This document shows, in pieces, positions 1 to 8,772 of a stretch of 64,000 bases of DNA (position 1 is its first letter; each line of letters starts with the position of its first letter). The notes beneath the pieces are model-generated. The model had not been told where the DNA came from, searched no databases, and saw only the letters and a program-made list of their open reading frames with translations. The DNA is from Aeromonas sp. RU39B (GTDB lineage Bacteria > Pseudomonadota > Gammaproteobacteria > Enterobacterales > Aeromonadaceae): assembly GCF_900156095.1 (NCBI RefSeq), contig NZ_FTMJ01000010.1:1-64000 (forward strand). The letters run 5' to 3'. Made by a program: the position numbers and the translations under genes.

Positions 1-90
1 CTGTATCCTTGCCGAACACAGAAGTGAAACGCCGTAGCGCCGATGGTAGTGTGGCAGATGCCATGTGAGAGTAGGACACTGCCAGGCACC
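1..90 (+). rRNA. rrf: 5S ribosomal RNA, 3' part
   Basis: The first about 90 bases read as the 3' three quarters of a bacterial 5S rRNA: the conserved CCGAACACAGAAGTGAAACG loop near the left edge and the closing GAGAGTAGGACACTGCCAGGCA. The 5' end lies outside the window, so this is the distal end of an rRNA operon. The exact 3' end (88 to 90) is uncertain. A tRNA-Thr gene follows 40 bases later on the same strand and is probably co-transcribed. Confidence 0.93.
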
Positions 91-130
91 CAATTAGAAA
101 TGACGCGCAGCGTCGTTTTGAGAGTTTTGT

Positions 131-206
<76 letters not shown>

Positions 207-213
207 TGAATAT

Positions 214-243
214 AAAGGCCTTCCCTGACGGGAAGGCCTTTTT
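214..243 (+). terminator. Rho-independent terminator of the rRNA/tRNA operon
   Basis: A perfect 12-bp stem (214-225 with 230-241), TGAC loop and trailing T residues follow the tRNA by 7 bases. It closes the rrn-tRNA transcript. Confidence 0.92.
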
Positions 244-316
244 GCTTTTGTTGTTTTGTCCATTTGAGTCGACGACGGGATCATTCTGCCGGAACCTTGC
301 CGTTCAATCGGCCAAC

Positions 317-679
317 TTAAAGAGCTGAATCCGGAATTTGGTAAGTTTCTTCACGTCGATTCAGCGAGACCAGCCACTGGCTGTTATGGTGTTGCGTGGT
401 TACACGGGTGCCATCACGGCTGGTGAAGTGGTGGCTTTGGTACTGGAGAACGCGGTAAAACGGTGCGCCATGTTGGAAATTAGCCAGCCAAATTTCTGAG
501 CTTCCATCGCCTTTGTTGATGAGACGATATCCGCACACTTTATCATGGCCATCACGACTACAGGGAACCGTGCCACTGCTATCGTAATTGGTGGGGCCAA
601 ATTCTGCTGTTGGAAACGCACAGGCAGTAAGCAGGACGGATGCAGCACAAGTCAGCGCAGCTAAAGAGTGTGTGTTCAT
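317..679 (-). CDS. Small predicted lipoprotein of unknown function
   Basis: A 120-residue protein starting at the ATG at 679 (an in-frame TTG two codons upstream is less likely). A hydrophobic signal segment ends in the lipobox LLTAC, so Cys20 is the expected lipidated residue. After cleavage the product is a mostly polar protein of about 100 residues with two further cysteines, in PCSRDG and KVCGY, that could form a disulfide in the periplasm. I do not recognise the domain. It lies downstream of pgi on the same strand, but the pgi terminator separates them. Base composition is lower in G+C than its neighbours, which may indicate lineage-specific acquisition. The membrane in which it is anchored cannot be decided. 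Confidence 0.7.
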   Translation of the reverse strand: MNTHSLAALTCAASVLLTACAFPTAEFGPTNYDSSGTVPCSRDGHDKVCGYRLINKGDGSSEIWLANFQHGAPFYRVLQYQSHHFTSRDGTRVTTQHHNSQWLVSLNRREETYQIPDSAL

Positions 680-850
680 AATCAAACCTGATGAAAATAA
701 GTGCTGTCATCATAGGTTTTTCAGCCACGCCGTCACCTGCATCAGGTTGGATTACAGCTGCTAAATAGTATTAAAAATTATATATATCAAATAGTTACTG
801 GATGGACTGTCTCGGTAAGAGCTTTGCGCATGACGGGTTCTGGCAAGGTT

Positions 851-883
851 GGATAAAAAAGACCCACATTTTGTGGGTCTTTT
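851..883 (-). terminator. Terminator downstream of pgi
   Basis: A 12-bp perfect stem (857-868 with 872-883) with a TTT loop. On the minus strand it is followed by a run of T. It lies 22 bases past the pgi stop codon. Confidence 0.9.
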
Positions 884-904
884 CGCATGGAATAGGCAGG
901 GTTA

Positions 905-2554
905 TCAGGCCTTCCAGTTTTTCCAGGTATTGATCAGGCCATTGGTAGAGCTATCGTGGCTGCTGATCGCGGCGCTGGTGTTCAGCTCCGGCAGGATCTT
1001 GTTGGCGAGTTGCTTACCGAGTTCAACGCCCCACTGATCGAAGGAGAAGATATTCCAGATTGCACCCTGTACGAAGATCTTGTGTTCATACATGGCGATC
1101 AGGCTACCCAGCATCTTCGGTGAGAGTTGCTTGAACAGGAAAGAGTTGGTCGGACGGTTACCCTCAAATACTTTGAACGGCACCAGATCCTTAACCTGTT
1201 CCAGCGTTTTGCCGGCGGCCAGGAATTCAGCTTCAACCTGCTCCTTGCTCTTACCGAATGCGAGTGCTTCGGTTTGGGCGAAGAAGTTGGCCAGCAGTTT
1301 CGGATGGTGATCGCCGATCGGGTTGTGGCTGATGGCCGGAGCCAGGAAGTCACACGGGATCATCTTGGTGCCTTGGTGGATCAGCTGATAGAAGGCGTGT
1401 TGGCCGTTGGTCCCCGGCTCACCCCAGATGATCGGGCCGGTTTGGTAGTCCACCGGATTGCCGTTGCGATCCACATACTTGCCGTTGGACTCCATGTTGC
1501 CCTGCTGGAAGTAAGCCGGGAAACGGTGCATGTACTGGTCGTAGGGCAGAATGGCTTCGGATTCGGCGCCATAGAAGTTGTTGTACCACAGGCCGATCAG
1601 TGCCAGCAGCACTGGCACGTTTTCACCAAACGACTTGGTGGCGAAGTGCATGTCCATCTCGAAGGCGCCTTGCAGCAGCGCTTCAAAGTTCTCGAAACCC
1701 AGTGAGAGGGCGATCGGCATGCCGATGGCAGACCAGGAGGAGTAGCGACCGCCGACCCAATCCCAGAACTCGAACATGTTGGCGGTATCGATACCGAACT
1801 CGGCCACGGCCTTACCGTTGGTTGAGAGGGCGGCGAAGTGCTTGGCAACGTGCGCTTGATCGCCAGCGTGTTTGAGGAACCAGTCACGGGCGCTCAGGGC
1901 GTTGGTCATGGTTTCCTGAGTGGTGAAGGTCTTGGAGGCAACCAGGAACAATGTAGTTTCCGGATCCACCTTCTTCAGGGTCTCAGCGATATGGGTGCCG
2001 TCGACGTTGGAAACGAAGTGCATTTCCAGGTGGTTTTTGTACGGACGCAGGGCTTCGGTGATCATCACCGGACCCAGGTCAGAGCCACCAATCCCGATGT
2101 TGACCACGTGTTGGATGGCCTTGCCGGTATAGCCTTTCCACTCGCCGGAGATGATCTTGGCGGAAAACGCCTTCATTTTCTCCAGAACAGCCTTCACTTC
2201 CGGCATCACATCCTTGCCATCGACTTCAACCGGACGCTCGGAGCGATTACGCAGGGCGACGTGCAGCACGGCGCGGCCTTCGGTCTGGTTGATCTTTTCA
2301 CCATTGAACATGGCGTCGATGGCGCTGCGAAGATCGGTTTCGTTGGCCAGATCGATCAGCAGCTTGATGGTCTCTTCAGTAATGAGGTTCTTGGAGTAGT
2401 CGACCAGCAGGTCGCCGCCAAAAGTGGTCGAGAACTTAGCAAAGCGCTGAGCATCGTTGGCAAACAGATCTTTCAGCTGCACGCCGCTGTTGGCTGCAAA
2501 GTGCGCTTCCAGCGCCTGCCAGGCTTTGGTCTTGACGGGATTGATGTTTTTCAT
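905..2554 (-). CDS. pgi: Glucose-6-phosphate isomerase
   Basis: Cytoplasmic glycolytic enzyme interconverting glucose 6-phosphate and fructose 6-phosphate. With the ATG at 2554 the protein is 549 residues, the same length as E. coli Pgi, and begins [16 protein letters not shown]. The two family signatures are visible: [19 protein letters not shown] in the middle and a C-terminal block ending [11 protein letters not shown]. The expected catalytic residues are present: Glu in NMESNGK, His in NGQHAFYQ and Lys in GVELGK. An in-frame extension to 2599 is open but is not family sequence. The gene stands alone, with a consensus TATAAT about 75 bases upstream and a strong terminator downstream. Confidence 0.97.
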   Translation of the reverse strand: MKNINPVKTKAWQALEAHFAANSGVQLKDLFANDAQRFAKFSTTFGGDLLVDYSKNLITEETIKLLIDLANETDLRSAIDAMFNGEKINQTEGRAVLHVALRNRSERPVEVDGKDVMPEVKAVLEKMKAFSAKIISGEWKGYTGKAIQHVVNIGIGGSDLGPVMITEALRPYKNHLEMHFVSNVDGTHIAETLKKVDPETTLFLVASKTFTTQETMTNALSARDWFLKHAGDQAHVAKHFAALSTNGKAVAEFGIDTANMFEFWDWVGGRYSSWSAIGMPIALSLGFENFEALLQGAFEMDMHFATKSFGENVPVLLALIGLWYNNFYGAESEAILPYDQYMHRFPAYFQQGNMESNGKYVDRNGNPVDYQTGPIIWGEPGTNGQHAFYQLIHQGTKMIPCDFLAPAISHNPIGDHHPKLLANFFAQTEALAFGKSKEQVEAEFLAAGKTLEQVKDLVPFKVFEGNRPTNSFLFKQLSPKMLGSLIAMYEHKIFVQGAIWNIFSFDQWGVELGKQLANKILPELNTSAAISSHDSSTNGLINTWKNWKA

Positions 2555-2627
2555 AGGTGTTCCAGACATTCCAAGTTGTGAGTAAACCATGTCGGCCATC
2601 CGGCCGTGAAACCTTGATATCCGAGCG

Positions 2628-2633
2628 ATTATA
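2628..2633 (-). promoter_or_regulatory. Putative -10 element of the pgi promoter
   Basis: On the minus strand the hexamer TATAAT is a perfect sigma-70 -10 box, 74 bases upstream of the pgi start. No convincing -35 hexamer sits at 16-18 bp. The rest of the pgi-copA gap (2555-2856, 302 bases) also holds a 12-bp palindrome AATGACGTCATT at 2711-2722 and the copA promoter. Confidence 0.45.
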
Positions 2634-2794
2634 ACCAGTCCGTCTTGGCAATGGTCGTAACAGATTTAAACGAACTGTCTTCGCGAAACCGAACGGTAAG
2701 TTTACAACCAAATGACGTCATTATGTGTCGGTAATATCTGCGACGCATTGCGCCGGCGCATGTTCTTCTTCACATCCAGCAGGGCAGAATTCGC

Positions 2795-2825
2795 TTTACC
2801 TTACAGTAAAGGGAAACGTTATGGT
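2795..2825 (+). promoter_or_regulatory. CueR-type (MerR family) promoter/operator of copA
   Basis: TTTACC (2795-2800) and TATGGT (2820-2825) form -35 and -10 elements separated by 19 bp, the overlong spacer typical of MerR-family promoters. Inside lies ACCTTAC-N7-GGAAACG (2798-2818), which resembles the E. coli copA operator ACCTTCC-N7-GGAAGGT in both half-sites and spacing. A transcript from here would start near 2832 and exclude upstream in-frame starts of copA at 2725 and 2821. The expected activator, CueR, is encoded directly after copA. Confidence 0.72.
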
Positions 2826-2856
2826 GACCCCATCGTCATCTTGTGGAGCATCCACC

Positions 2857-5232
2857 ATGACACAATCACTGCAACTCCCTATCAGGGGGATGAGCTGCTC
2901 TCGCTGTGCCGAGCGCATCGAACAAGGCCTCAACCAGTTGGATGGGGTCACAGCAACAGTCAACTTTGCTTTGGAGCAACTGGCCGTACAGTTGGACAAG
3001 CCCGCCACATTGCAAACCGTTACCGATACTGTGACCCGGCTTGGTTATCAGACCGAAGAGACCACCCAGCGCTTCTCCGTAGAAGGCATGAGCTGCGCGG
3101 CTTGTGCGGCCCGTCTGGAAAAGGTGCTGACGCGCGCCCCGGGGGTGGTCAATGCTCAGGTCAATTTTGCGCTGGCGCAGGCACAGGTGGTCAGTATCGG
3201 TAATCTGCTGACGCCGGCACAACTGCGTGAACTCACAACCAAAGCTGGCTTCGCGGCGCACTTTGTCGATGGTGAAGAGCGTGCCCGCCAGGAGCAAGAG
3301 CGAGCCGAGCGGGAGCAAGATGCGGAGCGACGCGAGCGAGTGCGGCTGATCACGGCGGCCTTGCTGACGTCGCCGCTGCTTCTTAGCATGGCCAGCATGG
3401 TGGGGTGGCTACCCTGGCATATGCCGGCAGTGATCCAGTGGCTGCTGGCTACGCCGGTGCAGTTCTGGACCGGGGCCCGCTTCTATCGCGGTGCCTGGCG
3501 CGCACTGCGTGGTGGCAGTGCCAATATGGATGTGCTGGTCGTTACCGGTACCAGCGCAGCCTATTTCTATAGTTTATGGCTCTGGCTGACCATGGGTGAG
3601 CATGCGGCAGCGCACCTCTATTTTGAGGCCAGTGCCGTGGTGGTCACCCTGGTATCGCTTGGCAAATGGTTGGAAGGGCGTGCCAAGCGCAGCACCCGCG
3701 CCGCGATTGCCGAGTTGATGGCGCTGCGCCCGGATCAGGCCCGTGTCTGGCGCGATGAGCGCTGGCAGGTCGTGCCGATGGGTGATGTGCTCAAAGGCGA
3801 CCGAGTACAGGTGCTGGTTGGTGAGCGCTTGCCGGTGGATGGCATCATTGTGAATGGCGCCAGTGAGCTTGATGAGGCGGTGATCACTGGTGAAAGCGTC
3901 CCGGTGGTTCGCCAGCCCGGCGACAAGGTGATGGAAGGTGCGATTAACCGCACTGGCATCCTCGAGCTGGACGTACTGGCGATGGGGGCGGATTCAAGCC
4001 TCGGACGCATCATTCATCTGGTCGAGCAGGCGCAGATGGGGAAGGCACCGTTCCAGCAACTGGTTGATCGGATCTCTGCGCTGTTTGTCCCGTTGGTAAT
4101 GGCAATTGCGTTGATCACCGGATTGCTCTGGTGGCAACTGCAGGGGAACGGCGAGCAAGCCCTGATGGCTGCGGTGGCGGTGCTGGTGATTGCCTGCCCC
4201 TGTGCCCTTGGTCTGGCCACACCTGCGGCGGTGGTGACTGGCACGGGGGCTGCAGCACGGCACGGTATCCTGATCCGGGATATTGATACTTTGCAAAAGG
4301 CTCACCGGATCCGTGCCGTTATTTTTGACAAGACCGGTACCCTGACTCGTGGTAAGCCGCAAATGCAGACATGGCAGGGGTCAGCCGAGGATTTAACGCT
4401 GGCGGCTGCACTGCAGCAGGGTAGTGAGCACCCGCTTGCCCAAGCTATTCTGGCGGCCGTCGATGTGCCGTTGCCGGCGGCCGAGCAGGTGGAGGTGCAT
4501 ATCGGACGTGGCATCAGTGGCGCGGTAGCTGGTCATCGCATTGCGCTGGGGAATGCGCGACTGATGCAGGAGCAAGGTATTCGCACCAGCGAGATGAGTG
4601 AGCCGACTGCCGGAATCACCCGCATTTGGATGGCAAGAGAGGGTCTGTTGGCCGGTTATGCCGATCTGGTGGATCCGCTGCGCACGGAGAGCTTGCCTGC
4701 TGTTGCTGCGCTGCACCAGCGCCATATTGCCACCTGGCTGGTCAGTGGTGATGCCCCCGCCGCCGTTGAATATGCGGCGCAAACGCTTGGGCTCGACGGC
4801 GTCTTTTCACGTGTCTTGCCAGAGGGTAAGGTCGAGAAGGTGCACGAATTGAAGTCCCAAACCAATGGCTTGGTGGCCATGGTGGGGGATGGGGTCAACG
4901 ACGCGCCGGCACTGGCTGCCGCCGATGTCGGCATCGCCATGGGATCGGGGGCGGATGTGGCGCTCGAAACCGCCGCCATCACCCTGATGCGCCCTGATCC
5001 ACGTCTGGTGGTGGATGCAATTGCGATCTCGGCGGCGACCTGGCGCACCATCCGCCAGAATTTGTTCTGGGCGTTTGTATTCAATTGTTTGGGGATCCCG
5101 CTGGCTGCATTCGGGTTGCTTAGCCCGGCGTTGGCTGGGGCGGCCATGGCCATGAGCAGCATCACGGTGTTGACGAATTCTCTGCTGCTCAAGCGTTGGC
5201 AGCCCATCTGTGCCCGTTCAGAGGAGAAATGA
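2857..5232 (+). CDS. copA: Cu(I)-exporting P1B-type ATPase CopA
   Basis: Inner-membrane pump that uses ATP to export cuprous ions from the cytoplasm. The start is set at the ATG at 2857 (791 residues), with GGAG 8 bases upstream and downstream of the CueR-type promoter. Two N-terminal heavy-metal-associated domains carry CxxC sites (GMSCSRC with Cys14/Cys17 and GMSCAAC with Cys80/Cys83). The core shows the actuator motif TGES, the transmembrane CPC metal site (Cys447-Pro-Cys449), the phosphorylation motif DKTGTLT (Asp491) and the hinge GDGVNDAP. The stop lies 1 base before the cueR start, so the pair is an operon in which the sensor is probably autoregulated with the pump. Confidence 0.96.
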   Translation: MTQSLQLPIRGMSCSRCAERIEQGLNQLDGVTATVNFALEQLAVQLDKPATLQTVTDTVTRLGYQTEETTQRFSVEGMSCAACAARLEKVLTRAPGVVNAQVNFALAQAQVVSIGNLLTPAQLRELTTKAGFAAHFVDGEERARQEQERAEREQDAERRERVRLITAALLTSPLLLSMASMVGWLPWHMPAVIQWLLATPVQFWTGARFYRGAWRALRGGSANMDVLVVTGTSAAYFYSLWLWLTMGEHAAAHLYFEASAVVVTLVSLGKWLEGRAKRSTRAAIAELMALRPDQARVWRDERWQVVPMGDVLKGDRVQVLVGERLPVDGIIVNGASELDEAVITGESVPVVRQPGDKVMEGAINRTGILELDVLAMGADSSLGRIIHLVEQAQMGKAPFQQLVDRISALFVPLVMAIALITGLLWWQLQGNGEQALMAAVAVLVIACPCALGLATPAAVVTGTGAAARHGILIRDIDTLQKAHRIRAVIFDKTGTLTRGKPQMQTWQGSAEDLTLAAALQQGSEHPLAQAILAAVDVPLPAAEQVEVHIGRGISGAVAGHRIALGNARLMQEQGIRTSEMSEPTAGITRIWMAREGLLAGYADLVDPLRTESLPAVAALHQRHIATWLVSGDAPAAVEYAAQTLGLDGVFSRVLPEGKVEKVHELKSQTNGLVAMVGDGVNDAPALAAADVGIAMGSGADVALETAAITLMRPDPRLVVDAIAISAATWRTIRQNLFWAFVFNCLGIPLAAFGLLSPALAGAAMAMSSITVLTNSLLLKRWQPICARSEEK

Positions 5233-5233
5233 C

Positions 5234-5623
5234 ATGAATATCAGCAAAGTGGCCAAGGCCAGTGGCCTGACGACTAAAACAATCCGTTATTACGAGAGCA
5301 TCGGTCTGATTATTCCCCCGGCTCGCAGCGATAACGGCTATCGTAGCTATGGCGATGCGGCGGTGCGTGAGCTGCGTTTTGTTAAACGCGCCCGTGAGAC
5401 CGGCTTTAATCTGGAGGAGTGTCAGGAGTTGCTGGCACTCTATCGTGACGAGCACCGTACCAGTGCCCAAGTGAAAAAACTGGCTCAGGAGAAAATCGTC
5501 GATCTGCGTGAGCGTATCGCCGGTCTGCAGGCCATGCTGGCTAGCTTGGAAAAACTGGTCTGCTGCTGTCACGGAGATGAGCGCCCGGAGTGCCCAATCC
5601 TTGATGAATTTGAGCGGGGCTAA
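5234..5623 (+). CDS. cueR: Copper-responsive MerR-family activator CueR
   Basis: A 129-residue MerR-family regulator: N-terminal winged helix (MNISKVAKASGLTTKTIRYY), a dimerisation helix (about 78-110) and a metal-binding loop. Cys112 and Cys120 occupy exactly the CueR ligand positions (CHGDERPEC), and Ser77 at the metal site is the residue linked to selectivity for +1 ions, so Cu(I)/Ag(I)/Au(I) sensing is well supported. GAGGAG lies 7 bases before the ATG and the gene begins 1 base after copA. In E. coli cueR is not adjacent to copA; this linked arrangement suits local feedback from the MerR-type promoter at 2795-2825. Confidence 0.93.
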   Translation: MNISKVAKASGLTTKTIRYYESIGLIIPPARSDNGYRSYGDAAVRELRFVKRARETGFNLEECQELLALYRDEHRTSAQVKKLAQEKIVDLRERIAGLQAMLASLEKLVCCCHGDERPECPILDEFERG

Positions 5624-5695
5624 TCCACGACGCTGGATTGTTGAGCAATTCGACGGGTGCTAGACTGTCGCTCCTCTTAAAGCGGAGTACATCGG

Positions 5696-6850
5696 GTGAC
5701 CCCAAGTGTAACCAAACAGGTCCGTCAGGCTGTTATTGAACAGCTCTATGAACATGTGGCCTTCAGTGTGCCATGCCTGTTGCTGGTGACCATTAGCTGG
5801 GCTCTGCTTTTCTACAGTTTTGTGCCGGCCCAGCAGACTCTGCTGTGGCTGAGCGCCAACCTTGGGGTACTGGCCCTGCGCTGGCTGCATGTCACCTGGC
5901 GCCGTCATCGCCCGTTTGAGCGCTCTCTCTCCTGGTTGGAGCATGAGCTGTTTATCGGGGTGACCATTACCTCGATCATCTGGGGCAGCGGTGTGCTGCT
6001 TTATATTGACGCGCTGCCAGCCTCCTATCGCGCCAGCATGGTGGTGCTGGCCACCCTGATCCTGACCGGTGGCAGCATGATGCTGATTGGCAGCCGGCGC
6101 TGCTTCTTTGGTTTTATCATCCCACTGGGTATTGCACTGCTGGTTGAGCTGGGGCTCGGCAGTGAGCAGGAGCGCGTTCTCGCCTGCATGCTGGCTGGTT
6201 ACCTGTTTGTGTTTCTGACGTCACTGGTGCGCCGTCTGCGCCGGGATCATCTCTCCTCGCTTTATCACCGCTTTGCCAACGCCGATCTGGCCGCCGAGCT
6301 CAAAGTGGTGTCCGAGCATCTGCAGCACACTTCACGACTCGATGGTCTGACCGGGATTGCCAACCGCGCCTATCTGGATTATTCGCTCGATCTGGCCTGG
6401 CGCCGCTGCCGGCGTGCCCGCGCGCCACTGTCGCTGATCTTGCTCGATGTGGATTATTTCAAGCAATACAACGACCTCTACGGCCATCAAGCCGGTGATG
6501 AGTGCCTGCAGCAGGTGGCGGCTGTACTCTCCGAGGCGCAGCGGCGGGAAGATGATCTGGCCGCCCGCTATGGTGGTGAGGAGTTCGCCCTGTTGCTGCC
6601 AGCCACCAATCATCAAGGTGCCTTTCAGGTGGCTGAGTTGGTGCGCCAGCGCATCAAACAGTGCGACATTTCCCATGCCCGCTCCAAGGTGTCGGCGGTA
6701 GTGACCTGCAGTATCGGTGTGGCGACCATAGTGCCCGACTCTTCCTTGGCGCTTAGCTCGCTGATTCAAAAAGCGGATGCAGCCCTCTATCAGGCCAAGC
6801 ATAATGGACGCGATCGTGTGGAGGTCGCCCTGCAGGGGCACGCCGCCTGA
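5696..6850 (+). CDS. Membrane-anchored diguanylate cyclase (GGDEF protein)
   Basis: 384 residues from a GTG start with GGAG 8 bases upstream. The N-terminal half is hydrophobic, with about five to six transmembrane segments between residues 20 and 180, and forms a membrane sensor region I cannot assign to a named MASE class. The C-terminal half is a GGDEF domain: the active-site signature is GGEEF (residues 293-297) and an inhibitory-site RxxD (Arg284-Asp287) lies five residues before it. Catalysis of c-di-GMP synthesis with product inhibition is therefore expected. No EAL domain is present. It stands between cueR and yihD, with 72 bases from cueR and no obvious functional link. Confidence 0.9.
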   Translation: MTPSVTKQVRQAVIEQLYEHVAFSVPCLLLVTISWALLFYSFVPAQQTLLWLSANLGVLALRWLHVTWRRHRPFERSLSWLEHELFIGVTITSIIWGSGVLLYIDALPASYRASMVVLATLILTGGSMMLIGSRRCFFGFIIPLGIALLVELGLGSEQERVLACMLAGYLFVFLTSLVRRLRRDHLSSLYHRFANADLAAELKVVSEHLQHTSRLDGLTGIANRAYLDYSLDLAWRRCRRARAPLSLILLDVDYFKQYNDLYGHQAGDECLQQVAAVLSEAQRREDDLAARYGGEEFALLLPATNHQGAFQVAELVRQRIKQCDISHARSKVSAVVTCSIGVATIVPDSSLALSSLIQKADAALYQAKHNGRDRVEVALQGHAA

Positions 6851-6877
6851 ATGTCGCCATTAGAGTGAGGATTCCTG

Positions 6878-7141
6878 ATGCAATGTCACCGTATTGAAGA
6901 GCTGCTGGAGCTGCTGCAGCCGGCCTGGATCAAGGAGCAGGATCTCAGCCTGATTCAGTTTATCGAGAAGCTGGCTGGTGAGGCCGGTTATCAGGGCAAG
7001 CTGAGCGATCTCACTGACGATGTCCTGATCTACCACCTCAAGATGCGCGAATCGGACAAGAGCGCCATGATTCCGGGTCTGGCCAAGGATCAGGTGCCCG
7101 ACTTCAAAGAAGCCCTGCTCAAGGCGCGTGGCATCAAATAG
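6878..7141 (+). CDS. yihD: YihD family protein (DUF1040)
   Basis: An 87-residue soluble protein closely resembling E. coli Yih[34 protein letters not shown] and IPGLAKDQ. Its function is not established. In enteric bacteria yihD precedes srkA and dsbA; here the same order is kept but ccoG lies between yihD and srkA. It follows the GGDEF gene by 27 bases, with a GAGGATT-like Shine-Dalgarno sequence. A hairpin with T residues lies just downstream, suggesting its own transcript end. Confidence 0.9.
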   Translation: MQCHRIEELLELLQPAWIKEQDLSLIQFIEKLAGEAGYQGKLSDLTDDVLIYHLKMRESDKSAMIPGLAKDQVPDFKEALLKARGIK

Positions 7142-7149
7142 TCCCTGTC

Positions 7150-7180
7150 GTGACGTGGCATCCTGCCGCGTCACCATTTT
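7150..7180 (+). terminator. Probable terminator after yihD
   Basis: Imperfect 11-bp stem (7150-7160 with 7164-7174, one G-T wobble), 3-base loop, then CATTTT. The short T tract makes it moderate. Confidence 0.55.
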
Positions 7181-7292
7181 GCTACAAATCTGCGATCTCC
7201 CTTCCACTCCGGTTACAAATGACCACCTCTGGTAGCATATTGATTGCGATATAATCAGCTCATCATGACCGGAAACGGAGCAGTGAGCCGCA

Positions 7293-8720
7293 ATGGATGA
7301 GCGTGACAATAACGAAAAGGTGGCCGGTCAGTTCAACCCGCACACCTTCAAAAGCAGTGATGATCGATTCAACCCCGGCCGTAAGATTTATGTGCGCGCT
7401 CAGCAGGGATACTGGCAGCGGCTGCGCAAGGGCATCGGCTGGGTGCTGGTTGGCTTGTTTCTGCTGCTGCCCTGGCTGCGCTATGACGGGCGTCAGGCGA
7501 TCCTGTTTGATATCGGCAATCAGCAGTTCCACCTCTTTGCTACCACCATCTGGCCTCAGGATCTGACCCTGCTGGCCTGGGTCTTCATGATCGCGGCCTT
7601 TGCCCTGTTTTTTATCACCACTTTTCTTGGGCGTGTCTGGTGTGGCTATCTCTGCCCACAGACGGTCTGGACGTTCCTGTTTATCTGGTTTGAAGAGAAG
7701 ATTGAAGGGCCTGCCAACAAACGGCGCAAGCTCGACAGTGCGCCCTGGTCGGGCGACAAGGTGCTGCGCAAAGGGGGCAAGCATCTGGCTTGGCTGCTGA
7801 TCTCCCTGATAACCGGCATGACCTTCGTCGGTTTTTTTCAGGACATCACCACCCTGGTGCCGGGTCTGCTGACCTTCTCTCTCGATGTCTGGCCGCTGTT
7901 CTGGATCCTGTTTTTTACCGCCTGCACCTACGGCAATGCCGGCTTTATGCGCGCCATCATGTGCATTCACATGTGCCCCTATGCCCGCTTTCAGTCGGCC
8001 ATGTTCGATAAGGACACCTTTATCGTCGGTTACGACCTCCGCCGTGGCGAGCCGCGTGGCGCTCGCTCGCGCAAGGCCGATACCGGCGCACTGGGGCTGG
8101 GGGATTGCATCGACTGCGATCTCTGCGTGCAGGTCTGCCCGACCGGCATCGATATCCGCGATGGGCTGCAGTACGAATGCATCAACTGTGGCGCCTGTGT
8201 TGATGCCTGCGATCAGACCATGGATCGGATGGGCTATCGCAAGGGGTTGGTGAGTTATACCAGCGAGCATAGATTGGCCGGCCATGACACCAAGGTGGCG
8301 CGGCCCAAGCTGCTTGGTTATGGGCTGGTGATGGTGGTGATGCTGGCGGTGTTTACCTTCAATGCCATGTCGATCATGCCGATGGGGCTGGATGTCATCC
8401 GTGACCGCAACCAGCTGTTTCGTGAAAACAGCGACGGATTGATAGAGAACACCTACAACCTGAAGATCCTCAACAAGACCCTGCAGCCGCAGGTTTATCG
8501 GTTGGCGGTGGAAGGGTTGCCGGATTATCAGTGGTATGGCCCGCGCGAAGTGACTCTCAAGGGGGGCGAGATCTTCAATCAGCCGGTCAGCCTTGGGGTC
8601 AATCCGGACAATCTGCGCGACGCCGCACTGGATATCCGCTTCGTGCTGATCCGCAAAGGGGCGGGCAGCGACCCGAAAGGGGTGATCCGCCAAGAGAGCA
8701 AGTTTATCAGCCGTCTGTGA
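7293..8720 (+). CDS. ccoG: Cytochrome c oxidase accessory protein CcoG (RdxA/FixG family)
   Basis: A 475-residue inner-membrane iron-sulfur protein. The N-terminal half has several transmembrane segments and the motif GRVWCGYLCPQTVW. Two ferredoxin-type 4Fe-4S cysteine motifs follow (CIDCDLCVQVCP and CINCGACVDACD), and a C-terminal periplasmic immunoglobulin-like region (from about 360) ends the protein. The family supports cbb3 oxidase assembly and has been shown to reduce Cu(II) to Cu(I). No ccoNOPQ genes are in this window, so it is unlinked from the oxidase and sits inside the yihD-srkA-dsbA block. A TATAAT at 7250-7255 may be its -10 box; a poor half-FNR match (TTGATTGCGATATAA) overlaps it. 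Confidence 0.92.
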   Translation: MDERDNNEKVAGQFNPHTFKSSDDRFNPGRKIYVRAQQGYWQRLRKGIGWVLVGLFLLLPWLRYDGRQAILFDIGNQQFHLFATTIWPQDLTLLAWVFMIAAFALFFITTFLGRVWCGYLCPQTVWTFLFIWFEEKIEGPANKRRKLDSAPWSGDKVLRKGGKHLAWLLISLITGMTFVGFFQDITTLVPGLLTFSLDVWPLFWILFFTACTYGNAGFMRAIMCIHMCPYARFQSAMFDKDTFIVGYDLRRGEPRGARSRKADTGALGLGDCIDCDLCVQVCPTGIDIRDGLQYECINCGACVDACDQTMDRMGYRKGLVSYTSEHRLAGHDTKVARPKLLGYGLVMVVMLAVFTFNAMSIMPMGLDVIRDRNQLFRENSDGLIENTYNLKILNKTLQPQVYRLAVEGLPDYQWYGPREVTLKGGEIFNQPVSLGVNPDNLRDAALDIRFVLIRKGAGSDPKGVIRQESKFISRL

Positions 8721-8734
8721 TGGCATGTGGGTAG

Positions 8735-8760
8735 AATGGGGGCATATGCCCCCATTTTTA
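8735..8760 (+). terminator. Terminator of ccoG
   Basis: A 22-bp perfect palindrome (8735-8756) followed by T residues lies 14 bases after the ccoG stop. It overlaps the possible upstream starts of srkA and so favours the srkA start at 8773. Confidence 0.88.
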
Positions 8761-8772
8761 TTCGGTGATGCC

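Noticed and set aside
2725-2856. N-terminal extension of CopA from 2725 or 2821
   Set aside because: The region contains the MerR-type promoter. The ATG at 2857 has a Shine-Dalgarno sequence and matches the family start.
7240-7254. Possible FNR site upstream of ccoG (TTGATTGCGATATAA)
   Set aside because: Only the first half matches the consensus and the site would overlap the -10 box. Too weak to call.
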